Shown here piece by piece: positions 1 through 5,162 of a stretch of DNA of 7,013 nt. Source of the stretch: Tardiphaga sp. (GTDB taxonomy: Bacteria; Pseudomonadota; Alphaproteobacteria; Rhizobiales; Xanthobacteraceae); the NCBI GenBank assembly GCA_028290765.1, contig JAQGJF010000654.1, positions 1 to 7,013 of the forward strand, in the 5' to 3' direction. Position numbers and translations under genes: made by a program. The notes beneath the pieces are model-generated. The model saw only the letters and a program-made list of their open reading frames with translations, ran no database searches and had not been told where the DNA came from. Positions within the stretch are counted from its first letter, which is position 1, and every line of letters begins with the position of its first letter.

Positions 1-543
1 CTGATGGTAAAGCAGGACCCGAAGGGTTGGCAGGATTACCTCGCGCACAAGGCCGACGGCGCGCTGGCGCAGGACACCGTGTGGGCGGTCGCAGCGTTAG
101 CGTTCCTCGCGGTGTTTCGCGAAGGCGCTGAAACCGTGTTGTTCATCAACGCGCTCGCCACCACCGAGGGCGGCTGGAGCGCCGGCCTGTTCGCCGGTCT
201 GGCCGCCGCAACCGCCGGCCTTGCCGTGCTGTTCTATTTCATCAACCTGATCACGCGGAAGATCCCGCTGCGACCGCTGTTCATCATCACGTCGGCATTC
301 CTGTTCGCGATGGCGATCAAGTTCATCGGCGAGGCGGTGCAGGAATTCCAGGAGCAGTCGATCCTGTCGTTCACCGAATTGAAGGGCGCGTCATGGCTCG
401 GCGCGCTTGGGCTCAATCCCACGGTCGAGGCGCTGTCGGCGCAGCTCCTGGTCATCCTGTTCGCGCTGGCGACCTATTCGGTGGTCCAGCGTAACTCCAG
501 GCTCACGCGCGAGGACAAGGCGCTGCGCGGTTCGAAAAGCTGA
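1..543 (+). CDS. FTR1-family iron permease, C-terminal half (cut by the left edge)
   Basis: This is the C-terminal part of a membrane iron permease of the FTR1/EfeU family, which moves iron across the inner membrane. The frame is open from base 1 and stops with TGA at 541-543, giving 180 visible residues, so the true start lies outside the window. The key motif is REGAE at visible residues 40-44 inside a hydrophobic segment (about 27-49). FTR1 proteins carry two REGxE iron-binding motifs and this fits the second. Further likely membrane segments are at about 62-84, 93-113 and 147-164. The sequence KFIGEAVQEFQE (107-118), with several acidic residues just after a membrane segment, is also typical of the family. 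The first REGxE motif and any periplasmic partner domain are not visible. The 3' end is repeated, with damage, about 200 bp downstream. The family call is firm; the transported form of iron and the partner proteins cannot be told. Confidence 0.9.
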   Translation: MMVKQDPKGWQDYLAHKADGALAQDTVWAVAALAFLAVFREGAETVLFINALATTEGGWSAGLFAGLAAATAGLAVLFYFINLITRKIPLRPLFIITSAFLFAMAIKFIGEAVQEFQEQSILSFTELKGASWLGALGLNPTVEALSAQLLVILFALATYSVVQRNSRLTREDKALRGSKS

Positions 544-565
544 GATCTACCAAAAAAGGCAGGCC

Positions 566-652
566 GTAGCCCGGATGAGCGCAAGCGACATCCGGGATGC
601 CACAGACCGATAGGGGCCCAACCCGGATATCGCTGGCGCTCATCCGGGCTAC
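566..652. repeat. Long imperfect palindrome just after the permease gene
   Basis: Bases 566-596 can pair with 622-652. The outer 17 bases of each arm (GTAGCCCGGATGAGCGC at 566-582 and its complement at 636-652) match perfectly, and the next 14 match at 12 positions. The loop is 597-621. As RNA this would be a very stable hairpin starting about 23 bases after the permease stop, so it could protect or end the transcript, although no T-run follows. The GTAGCCCGGATGAGCGC arm resembles a dispersed intergenic repeat I associate with Bradyrhizobium-type genomes; that part is from memory, not from a search. It lies between the permease gene end and a degraded second copy of that end. Confidence 0.85.
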
Positions 653-674
653 AAGGCTGAATCCCACGCGACCA

Positions 675-747
675 CTGGCGACCTATTCGGTGGTGCAGCG
701 CAACTCCAGGCTCACGCGCGAGAACGCTGTGCGGGTCGAAGAGCTGA
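675..747 (+). pseudogene. Degraded second copy of the permease gene's 3' end
   Basis: Bases 675-747 repeat bases 466-543, the last part of the FTR1 coding sequence including its stop. By hand alignment 67 of 73 aligned bases agree, and this copy lacks five bases after the shared AG[GA]AC segment (about position 725). The copy starts with LATYSVVQRNSRLTRE in frame, exactly like the permease tail. The five-base loss then shifts the frame so that it reads on to a TGA at 765-767. Homology begins sharply at 675 and fades after 747. No upstream permease sequence is attached, so this cannot be a functional transporter. It may remain from a tandem second copy, or have been formed when the palindrome between the two copies was inserted. 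Confidence 0.8.
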
Positions 748-785
748 ACGCGCGTTTCGCCATCTGAGGTCCTCAAGCTGAAGAA

Positions 786-800
786 CATCGCGTAGCGATG
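786..800 (-). terminator. Small hairpin just past the toxin gene, possible weak terminator
   Basis: CATCGC (786-791) and GCGATG (795-800) pair perfectly around a three-base loop. On the minus strand the hairpin begins two bases after the toxin stop codon and is followed by TTCTTC, a short broken T-run. It is well placed to end the toxin-antitoxin transcript, but the stem is only six pairs, so efficient termination is doubtful. Confidence 0.4.
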
Positions 801-802
801 CG

Positions 803-1093
803 TCAGCCGCCCGGTATCCAGGGCCGCCGAGAGGTGTGGCGAATGTGCAGAATACGCACGCGATCCGTAAGGACCCTGTAGAAGATCTTGCACGGATAGC
901 GAACAAGGGGAATGACGTGTACGCCGGATCGCTGCTCGACCCGAAGTACAGCCTCCGGGTGTTCGGCGATGTGCCGGATGACCTCGTGGATGCGGGCCTC
1001 TACCGCAACGGTGACGGTGCGGCCGTAAGGTCGGCTAGCAGCGGAAACCTTGCGGAGATCAGCCAAGAACCGATTAGAAAATTCAAGCTTCAT
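803..1093 (-). CDS. Type II toxin of the ParE/RelE superfamily
   Basis: This 96-residue basic protein has the features of a ParE/RelE-fold toxin. It begins with a short strand (MKLEFSNRF), continues with a helical stretch (about 10-45), and ends with the core HVIPLVRYPCKIFYRV (59-74) and the strand VRILHIRHTSRRPW (79-92). The ending pattern of hydrophobic strand, His, Arg-Arg and Pro-Trp is common in ParE-like members. ParE proteins inhibit DNA gyrase while RelE proteins cleave mRNA at the ribosome; the sequence alone does not settle the target here, though the ending leans towards ParE. The start ATG at 1093 overlaps the stop of the upstream antitoxin gene in an ATGA, which indicates translational coupling. 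The length is normal and there is no sign of truncation. The plus-strand frames across this region are shadows. Confidence 0.85.
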   Translation of the reverse strand: MKLEFSNRFLADLRKVSAASRPYGRTVTVAVEARIHEVIRHIAEHPEAVLRVEQRSGVHVIPLVRYPCKIFYRVLTDRVRILHIRHTSRRPWIPGG

Positions 1094-1311
1094 GCCTGCC
1101 GAAAAGATGCGAAAGCCGTGTCAACTGCCGCGTCGCTTGCAACGCCGCTGCCCTCAGCCTCGTCAATCGCTCGCAGCTCTTCTGTGGTCGCGGAATAGCT
1201 GCCGCCACGTAGCGTTGCCTCTATCTCGAGGGCAATCTCGGCGAGTTCGGCCTGGGCCGATTCCGGCCAGTCCTTTACGCGTTCCAGCACTTCATTGATC
1301 TTGTTCGCCAT
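1090..1311 (-). CDS. Antitoxin partner of the ParE/RelE-type toxin
   Basis: This 73-residue acidic protein lies directly upstream of the toxin and shares four bases with it. The order, antitoxin first with overlapping stop and start, is the classic layout of type II modules, in which the antitoxin binds and blocks the toxin and often represses its own promoter. The N-terminal half (LERVKDWPESAQAELAEIALEIEA, about 9-32, with Trp15-Pro16) is helical. It resembles the small antitoxins whose N-terminus reads as a helix with a W-P step followed by QxEL. The rest (YSATTEELRAIDEAE, about 39-53) is acidic and suits binding to a basic toxin. I do not see a clear ribbon-helix-helix or Xre DNA-binding domain, so autoregulation is not certain. 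No Shine-Dalgarno sequence precedes the ATG at 1311. Confidence 0.75.
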   Translation of the reverse strand: MANKINEVLERVKDWPESAQAELAEIALEIEATLRGGSYSATTEELRAIDEAEGSGVASDAAVDTAFASFRQA

Positions 1312-1317
1312 AGACTA

Positions 1318-1323
1318 ACTATA
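1318..1323 (-). promoter_or_regulatory. Possible -10 element of the toxin-antitoxin operon
   Basis: On the minus strand TATAGT lies six bases before the antitoxin ATG, inside a short AT-rich patch (about 1312-1332) in otherwise GC-rich DNA. A -10 this close would place transcription initiation at or near the A of the ATG, giving a leaderless message, which agrees with the lack of a Shine-Dalgarno sequence. The matching -35 (CTTTCT with 17-base spacing) is poor, so this is tentative. Confidence 0.35.
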
Positions 1324-1350
1324 TCACATTCCATCGTTGCAGAAAGGGCC

Positions 1351-1486
1351 GGACGCATTTTTTCCGGGACGTCCGCCTTCGCTGCTTCGCAACTTCAGCG
1401 CGACAGCCTTCGCCCTGTAGCCCGGCTTGCCGAGCCGAAGCCCATAAGGCGAAGGCTGGTGCGAGACGTCCGCCAAAGCGGCGGGC
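1351..1486. repeat. Cluster of short inverted and direct repeats between antitoxin and metY
   Basis: This spacer holds no credible gene. CAGCCTTCGCC (1404-1414) pairs perfectly with GGCGAAGGCTG (1448-1458). Inside it CGGCTTGCCGAGCCG forms a smaller hairpin (about 1423-1437). GACGTCCGCC occurs at 1368-1377 and again, in the same direction, at 1465-1474, bracketing the inverted repeat. CCGCC/GGCGG (1470-1474 and 1480-1484) makes a further short stem about 30 bases past the metY stop on the minus strand, without a T-run. The set looks like an intergenic mosaic repeat. It may also shield or end the convergent-side metY transcript, but no strong terminator is evident. Confidence 0.6.
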
Positions 1487-1512
1487 TTCTCACCATAAGG
1501 GGCGCGCGATGG

Positions 1513-2793
1513 TTACGCGCTCAGCGCCTGCTCGAGGTCCGCGATCAGATCTTCCTTGTCCTCGATCCCGATCGACAGCCGGACCACGTCGGGGGCCGCA
1601 CCCGCCTTGGTCTTCTGCGCATCGTCGAGCTGGCTGTGCGTCGTCGAGGCCGGATGAATCACCAGCGAGCGGGTATCGCCGACGTTGGCGAGATGCGAAA
1701 ACAGTTTCAGGTTGGACACCAGGTTGACGCCGGCCTCATAGCCGCCCTTGAGGCTGAAGGTGAACACGGCGCCGGCGCCCTTCGGGGCATATTTGCGCGC
1801 GAGGTTGTTGTACTTGTCGCCGGCAAGCCCGGCATAATTGACCGCCGCCACTGCAGGATGGGTGGACAGGAATTCCGCGATCGCCTTGGCGTTCTCGCAA
1901 TGCTTTTGCATGCGCAGCGGCAGCGTCTCGACGCCGGTGAGAATCAGAAACGCATTGAACGGCGACAGCGCCGGGCCGAGGTCGCGCAGCCCCAGCACCC
2001 GGCAGGCGATGGCAAAGGCGAAGTTGCCGAACGTCTCCTGCAGCTTGATGCCGTGATACTCCGGGCGCGGCTCGCTCAGCATCGGATATTTATTGTCTTT
2101 CGACCAGTCGAAGGTGCCGGCGTCGACGATGATGCCGCCGAGCGAATTGCCGTGGCCGCCGAGAAACTTGGTCAGCGAATGGACCACGATGTCGGCGCCA
2201 TGATCGATCGGGCGGATCAGATAGGGCGTCGCCAGCGTGTTGTCGACGATCAGCGGCACGCCGGCCTTGCGGGCGACGGCGGCGATGGCTTCGATATCGG
2301 TGACGCTGCCGGAGGGATTGGCGATCGACTCGACGAAGATGGCCTTGGTGTGCGGCGTGACGGCGCGTTCGAAACTTTCGACGTCATCGGGATCGGCCCA
2401 CACCACGTTCCAGCCGAAACTCTTGAAGGCATGGGTGAACTGGTTGATCGAGCCGCCGTAGAGTTTTCGCGCGGCGACGAATTCGTCGCCGGGCTTGAGC
2501 AGCATCTGGAACACCACCATTTGCGCAGCGTGGCCGGATGCGGTCGCGAGCGCCGCGGTGCCGCCTTCGAGGGCCGCGATGCGTTCTTCCAGCACCGACG
2601 TGGTCGGGTTGGTGATGCGGGTATAGATGTTGCCGAACGCCTGCAGTCCGAACAGCGACGCGGCGTGATCGGCATCGTTGAATACGAATGACGTGGTCTG
2701 GTAGATCGGCGTCGCGCGGGCTCCGGTGGTCGGATCGGGCTGGGCACCGGCATGGACGGCGAGGGTCGCAAATCCCGGAAGACGATCGGTCAT
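1513..2793 (-). CDS. metY: O-acetylhomoserine sulfhydrylase (O-acetylhomoserine aminocarboxypropyltransferase)
   Basis: This 426-residue cytosolic enzyme of the Cys/Met-metabolism PLP family is expected to make L-homocysteine from O-acetyl-L-homoserine and sulfide, the direct sulfhydrylation route to methionine. Visible landmarks: YTR at 57-59 (phosphate contact of PLP from the neighbouring subunit), the ATASGHAA segment at 83-90, Asp184 in VDNTLATP (pairs with the PLP ring nitrogen), Lys209 in HSLTKFLGG (the PLP-binding lysine), and Arg375 in DTRSLVIHP (substrate carboxylate binding in the family). The long form with FGLQAFGNIYTRITNPT and the extra segment SEPRPEYHG (240-248) points to the MetY subgroup rather than the shorter MetZ/MetB. 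Exact acyl preference (acetyl or succinyl) is inferred. The ATG at 2793 is preceded by AGGAAA (2807-2802), a suitable ribosome site. The long plus-strand frame across this gene is its shadow. The gene follows the CoA-binding gene on the same strand after 155 bp. Confidence 0.93.
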   Translation of the reverse strand: MTDRLPGFATLAVHAGAQPDPTTGARATPIYQTTSFVFNDADHAASLFGLQAFGNIYTRITNPTTSVLEERIAALEGGTAALATASGHAAQMVVFQMLLKPGDEFVAARKLYGGSINQFTHAFKSFGWNVVWADPDDVESFERAVTPHTKAIFVESIANPSGSVTDIEAIAAVARKAGVPLIVDNTLATPYLIRPIDHGADIVVHSLTKFLGGHGNSLGGIIVDAGTFDWSKDNKYPMLSEPRPEYHGIKLQETFGNFAFAIACRVLGLRDLGPALSPFNAFLILTGVETLPLRMQKHCENAKAIAEFLSTHPAVAAVNYAGLAGDKYNNLARKYAPKGAGAVFTFSLKGGYEAGVNLVSNLKLFSHLANVGDTRSLVIHPASTTHSQLDDAQKTKAGAAPDVVRLSIGIEDKEDLIADLEQALSA

Positions 2794-2840
2794 TCGTTTG
2801 GTTTCCTGTCCTGATCAATTCGCGTCGTGTTGCGCGCCAA

Positions 2841-2868
2841 CTTGATGCCGCGAACGTTCGGCGTCAAG
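2841..2868 (-). promoter_or_regulatory. Palindrome/hairpin upstream of metY, candidate operator
   Basis: CTTGATGCCG (2841-2850) and CGGCGTCAAG (2859-2868) are complementary at nine of ten positions around an eight-base loop. The centre also holds the perfect ten-base palindrome CGAACGTTCG (2851-2860). On the minus strand the site contains TTGACG (2867-2862), which could serve as a -35. The base 17 further on begins CAAGTT, a poor -10. A repressor site overlapping the metY promoter is one reading; a hairpin in the metY leader is another. I looked for the SAM-II riboswitch that often controls methionine genes in alphaproteobacteria and did not recognise its conserved blocks in this gap. Confidence 0.45.
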
Positions 2869-2948
2869 GCCGCGAGAGGCCCATTCGCTGTTCGCAACAG
2901 TCCTACTTCGCAACGCCGCGCGCGCGAATGAATCGTTTTGCAATAGCG

Positions 2949-3533
2949 TCACACGGCGTCGTTCTTGTTTCTCGCCGCACGATCGGACGCATTGGTTTCG
3001 CCGCCGCTGAGGCTGGAGCGATTCAGCGAAAGCCGCATGCCCTGCGTTGGCATCGGCGCACGCTTCGAACTCAGCGTTCGCGAATTGACGCCCATCCATG
3101 AAATTTCCGAGGACAGCCGGCCATATTCGATTTTCGGGCAGCGGTTCATCACCACCTTGAGGCCCACGGCTTCCGCCTTTGCCGCGGCCTCGTCGTTGCG
3201 CGCGCCGAGCTGCATCCATATCACCTTGGGCAACGGACTCAGCGCCAGCGCTTCATCGACCAGCGGCATGACGTGTTCGGAACTGCGGAAGATATCGACC
3301 ATGTCGACCGGACGGCCGATGTCATGCAGGGAGGCGACGAATGGCTTGCCCAGCAGGCTTTTGCCGACATGGCCCGGATTGACCGGGATCATGTCGTAAC
3401 CGCGCTGCGCCAGGTATTTGAAGGCAAAATAGCTCGGCCGCACATTCACCGGCGACGCCCCGACCATTGCGATCGTCTTCACGCCGTTGAGGATCTCGCG
3501 AATGTAGCTGTCGGGATAGGCGTCATGGTTCAT
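2949..3533 (-). CDS. CoA-binding domain protein (YccU-like Rossmann fold)
   Basis: This 194-residue cytosolic protein belongs to the small CoA_binding_2 family, which has the Rossmann fold of the succinyl-CoA synthetase alpha subunit but no known catalytic part. Landmarks: TIAMVGASPVNVRPSY at 20-35 (nucleotide-binding turn), IPVNPG at 49-54, VDMVDIFR at 76-83, WMQLGARNDEAA at 106-117, and VMNRCPKIEYGRL at 128-140, where Arg-Cys-Pro is a conserved family ending. The family is usually about 140-150 residues; here a further ~45 residues follow, rich in Ser, Arg and Asn, with no recognisable domain. The ATG at 3533 was chosen because homology starts there; an in-frame extension to 3653 would be encoded by an intergenic palindrome. 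The gene lies between the crotonase-fold gene and metY on the same strand. The ligand and role are unproven; placement beside CoA-linked and sulfur genes is only suggestive. Confidence 0.85.
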   Translation of the reverse strand: MNHDAYPDSYIREILNGVKTIAMVGASPVNVRPSYFAFKYLAQRGYDMIPVNPGHVGKSLLGKPFVASLHDIGRPVDMVDIFRSSEHVMPLVDEALALSPLPKVIWMQLGARNDEAAAKAEAVGLKVVMNRCPKIEYGRLSSEISWMGVNSRTLSSKRAPMPTQGMRLSLNRSSLSGGETNASDRAARNKNDAV

Positions 3534-3580
3534 TGCGAAGGTCCTGTGAAACTCAATCAGATGGATACGGTAGGTTGCCT

Positions 3581-3701
3581 CATGGTGAGGAAGCGCACGC
3601 AGGCAAGTGTACGTAGCCTGCGTAAACTTGGCTACGGCGCCGTCTCGAACCATGAAGTGCTCATCCTTCGAGATGCGGCGAACGCGCCGCTCCTCAGGAT
3701 G
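3581..3701. repeat. Composite double palindrome between the crotonase and CoA-binding genes
   Basis: Two palindromes lie side by side. The first has outer arms CATGGT (3581-3586) and ACCATG (3649-3654), and an inner perfect stem ACGCAGGC/GCCTGCGT (3597-3604 and 3616-3623). The second has outer arms CATCCT (3662-3667) and AGGATG (3696-3701) and an inner stem GCGGCG/CGCCGC (3675-3680 and 3685-3690) around AACG. The two are joined by a third inverted pair, TCTCGAA/TTCGAGA (3643-3649 and 3667-3673). The TCATCCTTCGAGA and CTCCTCAGGATGA blocks resemble a dispersed element common in Bradyrhizobium-type genomes, as I remember it. It occupies most of the 175 bp between the two genes and would fold in their shared message, if there is one. 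Confidence 0.75.
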
Positions 3702-3708
3702 AAGACTC

Positions 3709-4533
3709 TCATCGGTCCTGCCATTTCGGCGTGCGCTTTTCGATGAAGGCGCCGACGCCTTCCTCGGCGTCCGCGGCCATCATGTTTTCGGTCATGACCT
3801 GTGACGCATATTGATAGGCGTCGGCAAGGCTCATTTCGGCCTGCCGATAAAACGCGGTTTTGCCGAGCCTGACGGTGAGGGCGGATTTTCGCGCCACCTT
3901 CTGCGCCAGCGCGATCGCCGCTTCGCGCTCGGAGCCGGCCGCGACCACGCTGTTGATCAGGCCGATGTCGCGCGCGCGTGTCGCGCTGACCGGTTCGCCG
4001 GTCAACAGCATTTCCATCGCCTGCTTGCGCGGCACGTTGCGCGACAGGGCCACCATCGGCGTCGAACAGAACAGCCCGATATCGACCCCGGGCGTTGCAA
4101 AACTCGCGGTCTCCGACGCGACCGCGAGGTCGCAGGTTGCGACCAACTGACATCCCGCGGCGGTCGCGATGCCCTGTACCGCGGCGACGACCGGTTTCGG
4201 CAAATGCACGATGGCCTGCATCATCGCGCTGCAGAGCGACATCATATGGGCAAAATAAGCGCGTCCGCCGTCGGCATCGGCGCGACGCGCCGTCAGTTCC
4301 TTCAGATCGTGGCCCGACGAGAAGGCCGGTCCGTTCGCCGCGATCACCACCGCGCGCACGCCGGCGTCATCGCGGATCGCATCGAGGGTAGCGTGCAGAT
4401 TGGCGATGAGCGTTTCGGACAGGCTGTTGCGCGCCGCCGGACGATTGAGCGTGAGGATGGCGATGCTGCCGATGGTTTCGCGCAGGAGAACCGGCGATTC
4501 CGGCGTCGTAACGCGTGCGGTCTGGGCTGTCAT
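3709..4533 (-). CDS. ECHDC3-like crotonase-fold protein lacking both hydratase glutamates
   Basis: This 274-residue protein has the enoyl-CoA hydratase/isomerase (crotonase) fold, which binds acyl-CoA. From the ATG at 4533, LNRPAARNSLS (29-39) is the conserved first strand and loop. FSSGHDLKEL (71-80) and GIATAAGCQLVATCDLAVAS (121-140) form the CoA-binding and oxyanion-hole regions, and FATPGVDIGLFCSTP (145-159) completes the core. These blocks match the ECHDC3 subfamily very closely. In true hydratases two glutamates (144 and 164 in the rat enzyme) activate water; here the matching positions are Gln129 and Gly149. Ordinary hydration is therefore unlikely, and a plain 'enoyl-CoA hydratase' label would be misleading. 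The reaction, if any, is unknown. An in-frame TTG four codons upstream (4545) is possible, but the ATG gives the expected start; neither has a strong ribosome site. It is the first gene of the minus-strand group leading to metY. Confidence 0.88.
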   Translation of the reverse strand: MTAQTARVTTPESPVLLRETIGSIAILTLNRPAARNSLSETLIANLHATLDAIRDDAGVRAVVIAANGPAFSSGHDLKELTARRADADGGRAYFAHMMSLCSAMMQAIVHLPKPVVAAVQGIATAAGCQLVATCDLAVASETASFATPGVDIGLFCSTPMVALSRNVPRKQAMEMLLTGEPVSATRARDIGLINSVVAAGSEREAAIALAQKVARKSALTVRLGKTAFYRQAEMSLADAYQYASQVMTENMMAADAEEGVGAFIEKRTPKWQDR

Positions 4534-4569
4534 CGGAAGGTCCAATTGCTGGGCAGGGCCGTCATCTTA

Positions 4570-4618
4570 GAGCATGATCCCGAAAAGTGGGCACCGGTTT
4601 TCGGACGAGATCATACTC
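4570..4618. repeat. Rhizobial-type palindromic repeat in the divergent gap
   Basis: GAGCATGATC (4570-4579) pairs with GATCATACTC (4609-4618) at nine of ten positions, and CCGAAAA (4580-4586) pairs with TTTTCGG (4598-4604), with GTGGGCACCGG between them. The pattern GAGCATGATCC-GAAAA-GTGG-ACCGGTTTTC is one I recognise as very abundant in rhizobial intergenic DNA, similar to elements called RIME; the exact family name is from memory. It fills nearly half of the gap between the divergent crotonase and thioesterase genes. Confidence 0.8.
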
Positions 4619-4628
4619 AAACAATAAT
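4600..4628 (+). promoter_or_regulatory. Possible promoter of the thioesterase gene
   Basis: AATAAT (4623-4628) matches five of six bases of a sigma-70 -10 box. With 17-base spacing TTCGGA (4600-4605) matches three of six of a -35. Transcription would start near 4635, about 27 bases before the ATG. The weak -35 lies inside the right arm of the palindromic repeat, so the repeat may have supplied part of the promoter. Confidence 0.35.
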
Positions 4629-4661
4629 GTAGCAGACCACGGCAGGCGAGGTCGGAGCGAT

Positions 4662-5093
4662 ATGACGGATTTGAAAATGAACGTGGCCGAATTGGAGAAG
4701 TTTCTCCAGGTCGAATTTCCCCAGGCCTTCAGCCGCGGCGATGTCGCGATCGAAAGCGCCGACGGCGCCTCGTGTCTGCTGCGTCAGCGTTACAACGAGC
4801 AAATGCTCCGTCCCGGTGGAACCGTCTCCGGGCCGACGCTGATGGCGCTGGCGGATTACGCGATGTATGTGGTGCTGCTGTCGGCGATCGGCCCGGTCGG
4901 GCTCGCGGTGACCACCAACTTCAACATCAATTTCCTGCGCAAGGGACAGCCAGGCCAGGACGTGCTGGCGGCGGCCAAGCTTCTGAAGCTTGGCAAGCGG
5001 TTGGCGGTCGGTGAAGTCGTCCTGCTGTCGGGGACATCGCCGGATCCCATTGCCCACGTAACCGCTACCTATTCCATTCCGAATGCTGGCTGA
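4662..5093 (+). CDS. PaaI-type hotdog-fold thioesterase
   Basis: This 143-residue cytosolic protein has the layout of the PaaI/hotdog acyl-CoA thioesterases, which hydrolyse acyl- or aryl-CoA to free acid and CoA. The core RPGGTVSGPTLMALADYAMY (50-69) corresponds to the family's HGG...D helix region; the usual His is Arg50-Pro51 here, while Asp65 sits at the place of the acidic active-site residue. LAVTTNFNINFLRKG (81-95) is the following strand with its typical Asn and Phe pattern, and LAVGEVVLLSG and IAHVTATYSI (about 114-124 and 130-139) are the closing strands. Length is normal for the family. The ATG at 4662 has GGAG four bases upstream; another ATG five codons later is possible. It is divergent from the crotonase-fold gene and upstream of the ribosomal operon, which has its own promoter. 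The natural substrate cannot be told from sequence. Confidence 0.85.
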   Translation: MTDLKMNVAELEKFLQVEFPQAFSRGDVAIESADGASCLLRQRYNEQMLRPGGTVSGPTLMALADYAMYVVLLSAIGPVGLAVTTNFNINFLRKGQPGQDVLAAAKLLKLGKRLAVGEVVLLSGTSPDPIAHVTATYSIPNAG

Positions 5094-5160
5094 TTTATCG
5101 GGTATTATAGTACCATAATTTTAAACCGTTGTTTTTGTTACTCAAAATACTTCACTCCGG
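5094..5160. other. AT-rich spacer upstream of the rplM promoter
   Basis: Bases about 5094-5155 are strikingly AT-rich, with runs such as ATAATTTTAAA and TTGTTTTTGTTA, in a window that is otherwise GC-rich. The patch lies after the thioesterase stop and before the rplM -35. It contains ATTAT/ATAAT (5104-5108 and 5115-5119), a weak inverted pair. It could aid RNA polymerase binding upstream of a strong promoter or help end the thioesterase transcript; no clear terminator hairpin is present. Confidence 0.4.
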
Positions 5161-5162
5161 CA

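Noticed and set aside
566..747. CRISPR array, because of repeated blocks downstream of the permease gene.
   Set aside because: There is one palindrome and one pair of gene-derived repeats, with no regular repeat-spacer pattern and no cas genes.
597..767. A 56-codon frame starting inside the palindrome and ending in the duplicated permease tail.
   Set aside because: It joins repeat DNA to a frameshifted gene remnant and has no ribosome site.
1459..2691. A 410-codon open frame on the plus strand opposite metY.
   Set aside because: It lies wholly antisense to a well-supported PLP enzyme, and its product is full of Arg, His, Asp and Gly in the way third-position GC bias produces on the opposite strand. 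No domain is recognisable.
2794..2948. SAM-II riboswitch upstream of metY.
   Set aside because: The conserved sequence blocks of that riboswitch could not be found by eye on the minus strand.
3534..3653. N-terminal extension of the CoA-binding protein to an ATG at 3653.
   Set aside because: The extension is encoded by the left palindrome and has no family similarity; homology begins at the ATG at 3533.
3811..4632. A 273-codon open frame on the plus strand opposite the crotonase-fold gene.
   Set aside because: It is antisense to a clearly conserved gene, is rich in Arg, and runs into the intergenic palindrome. It is a shadow frame.
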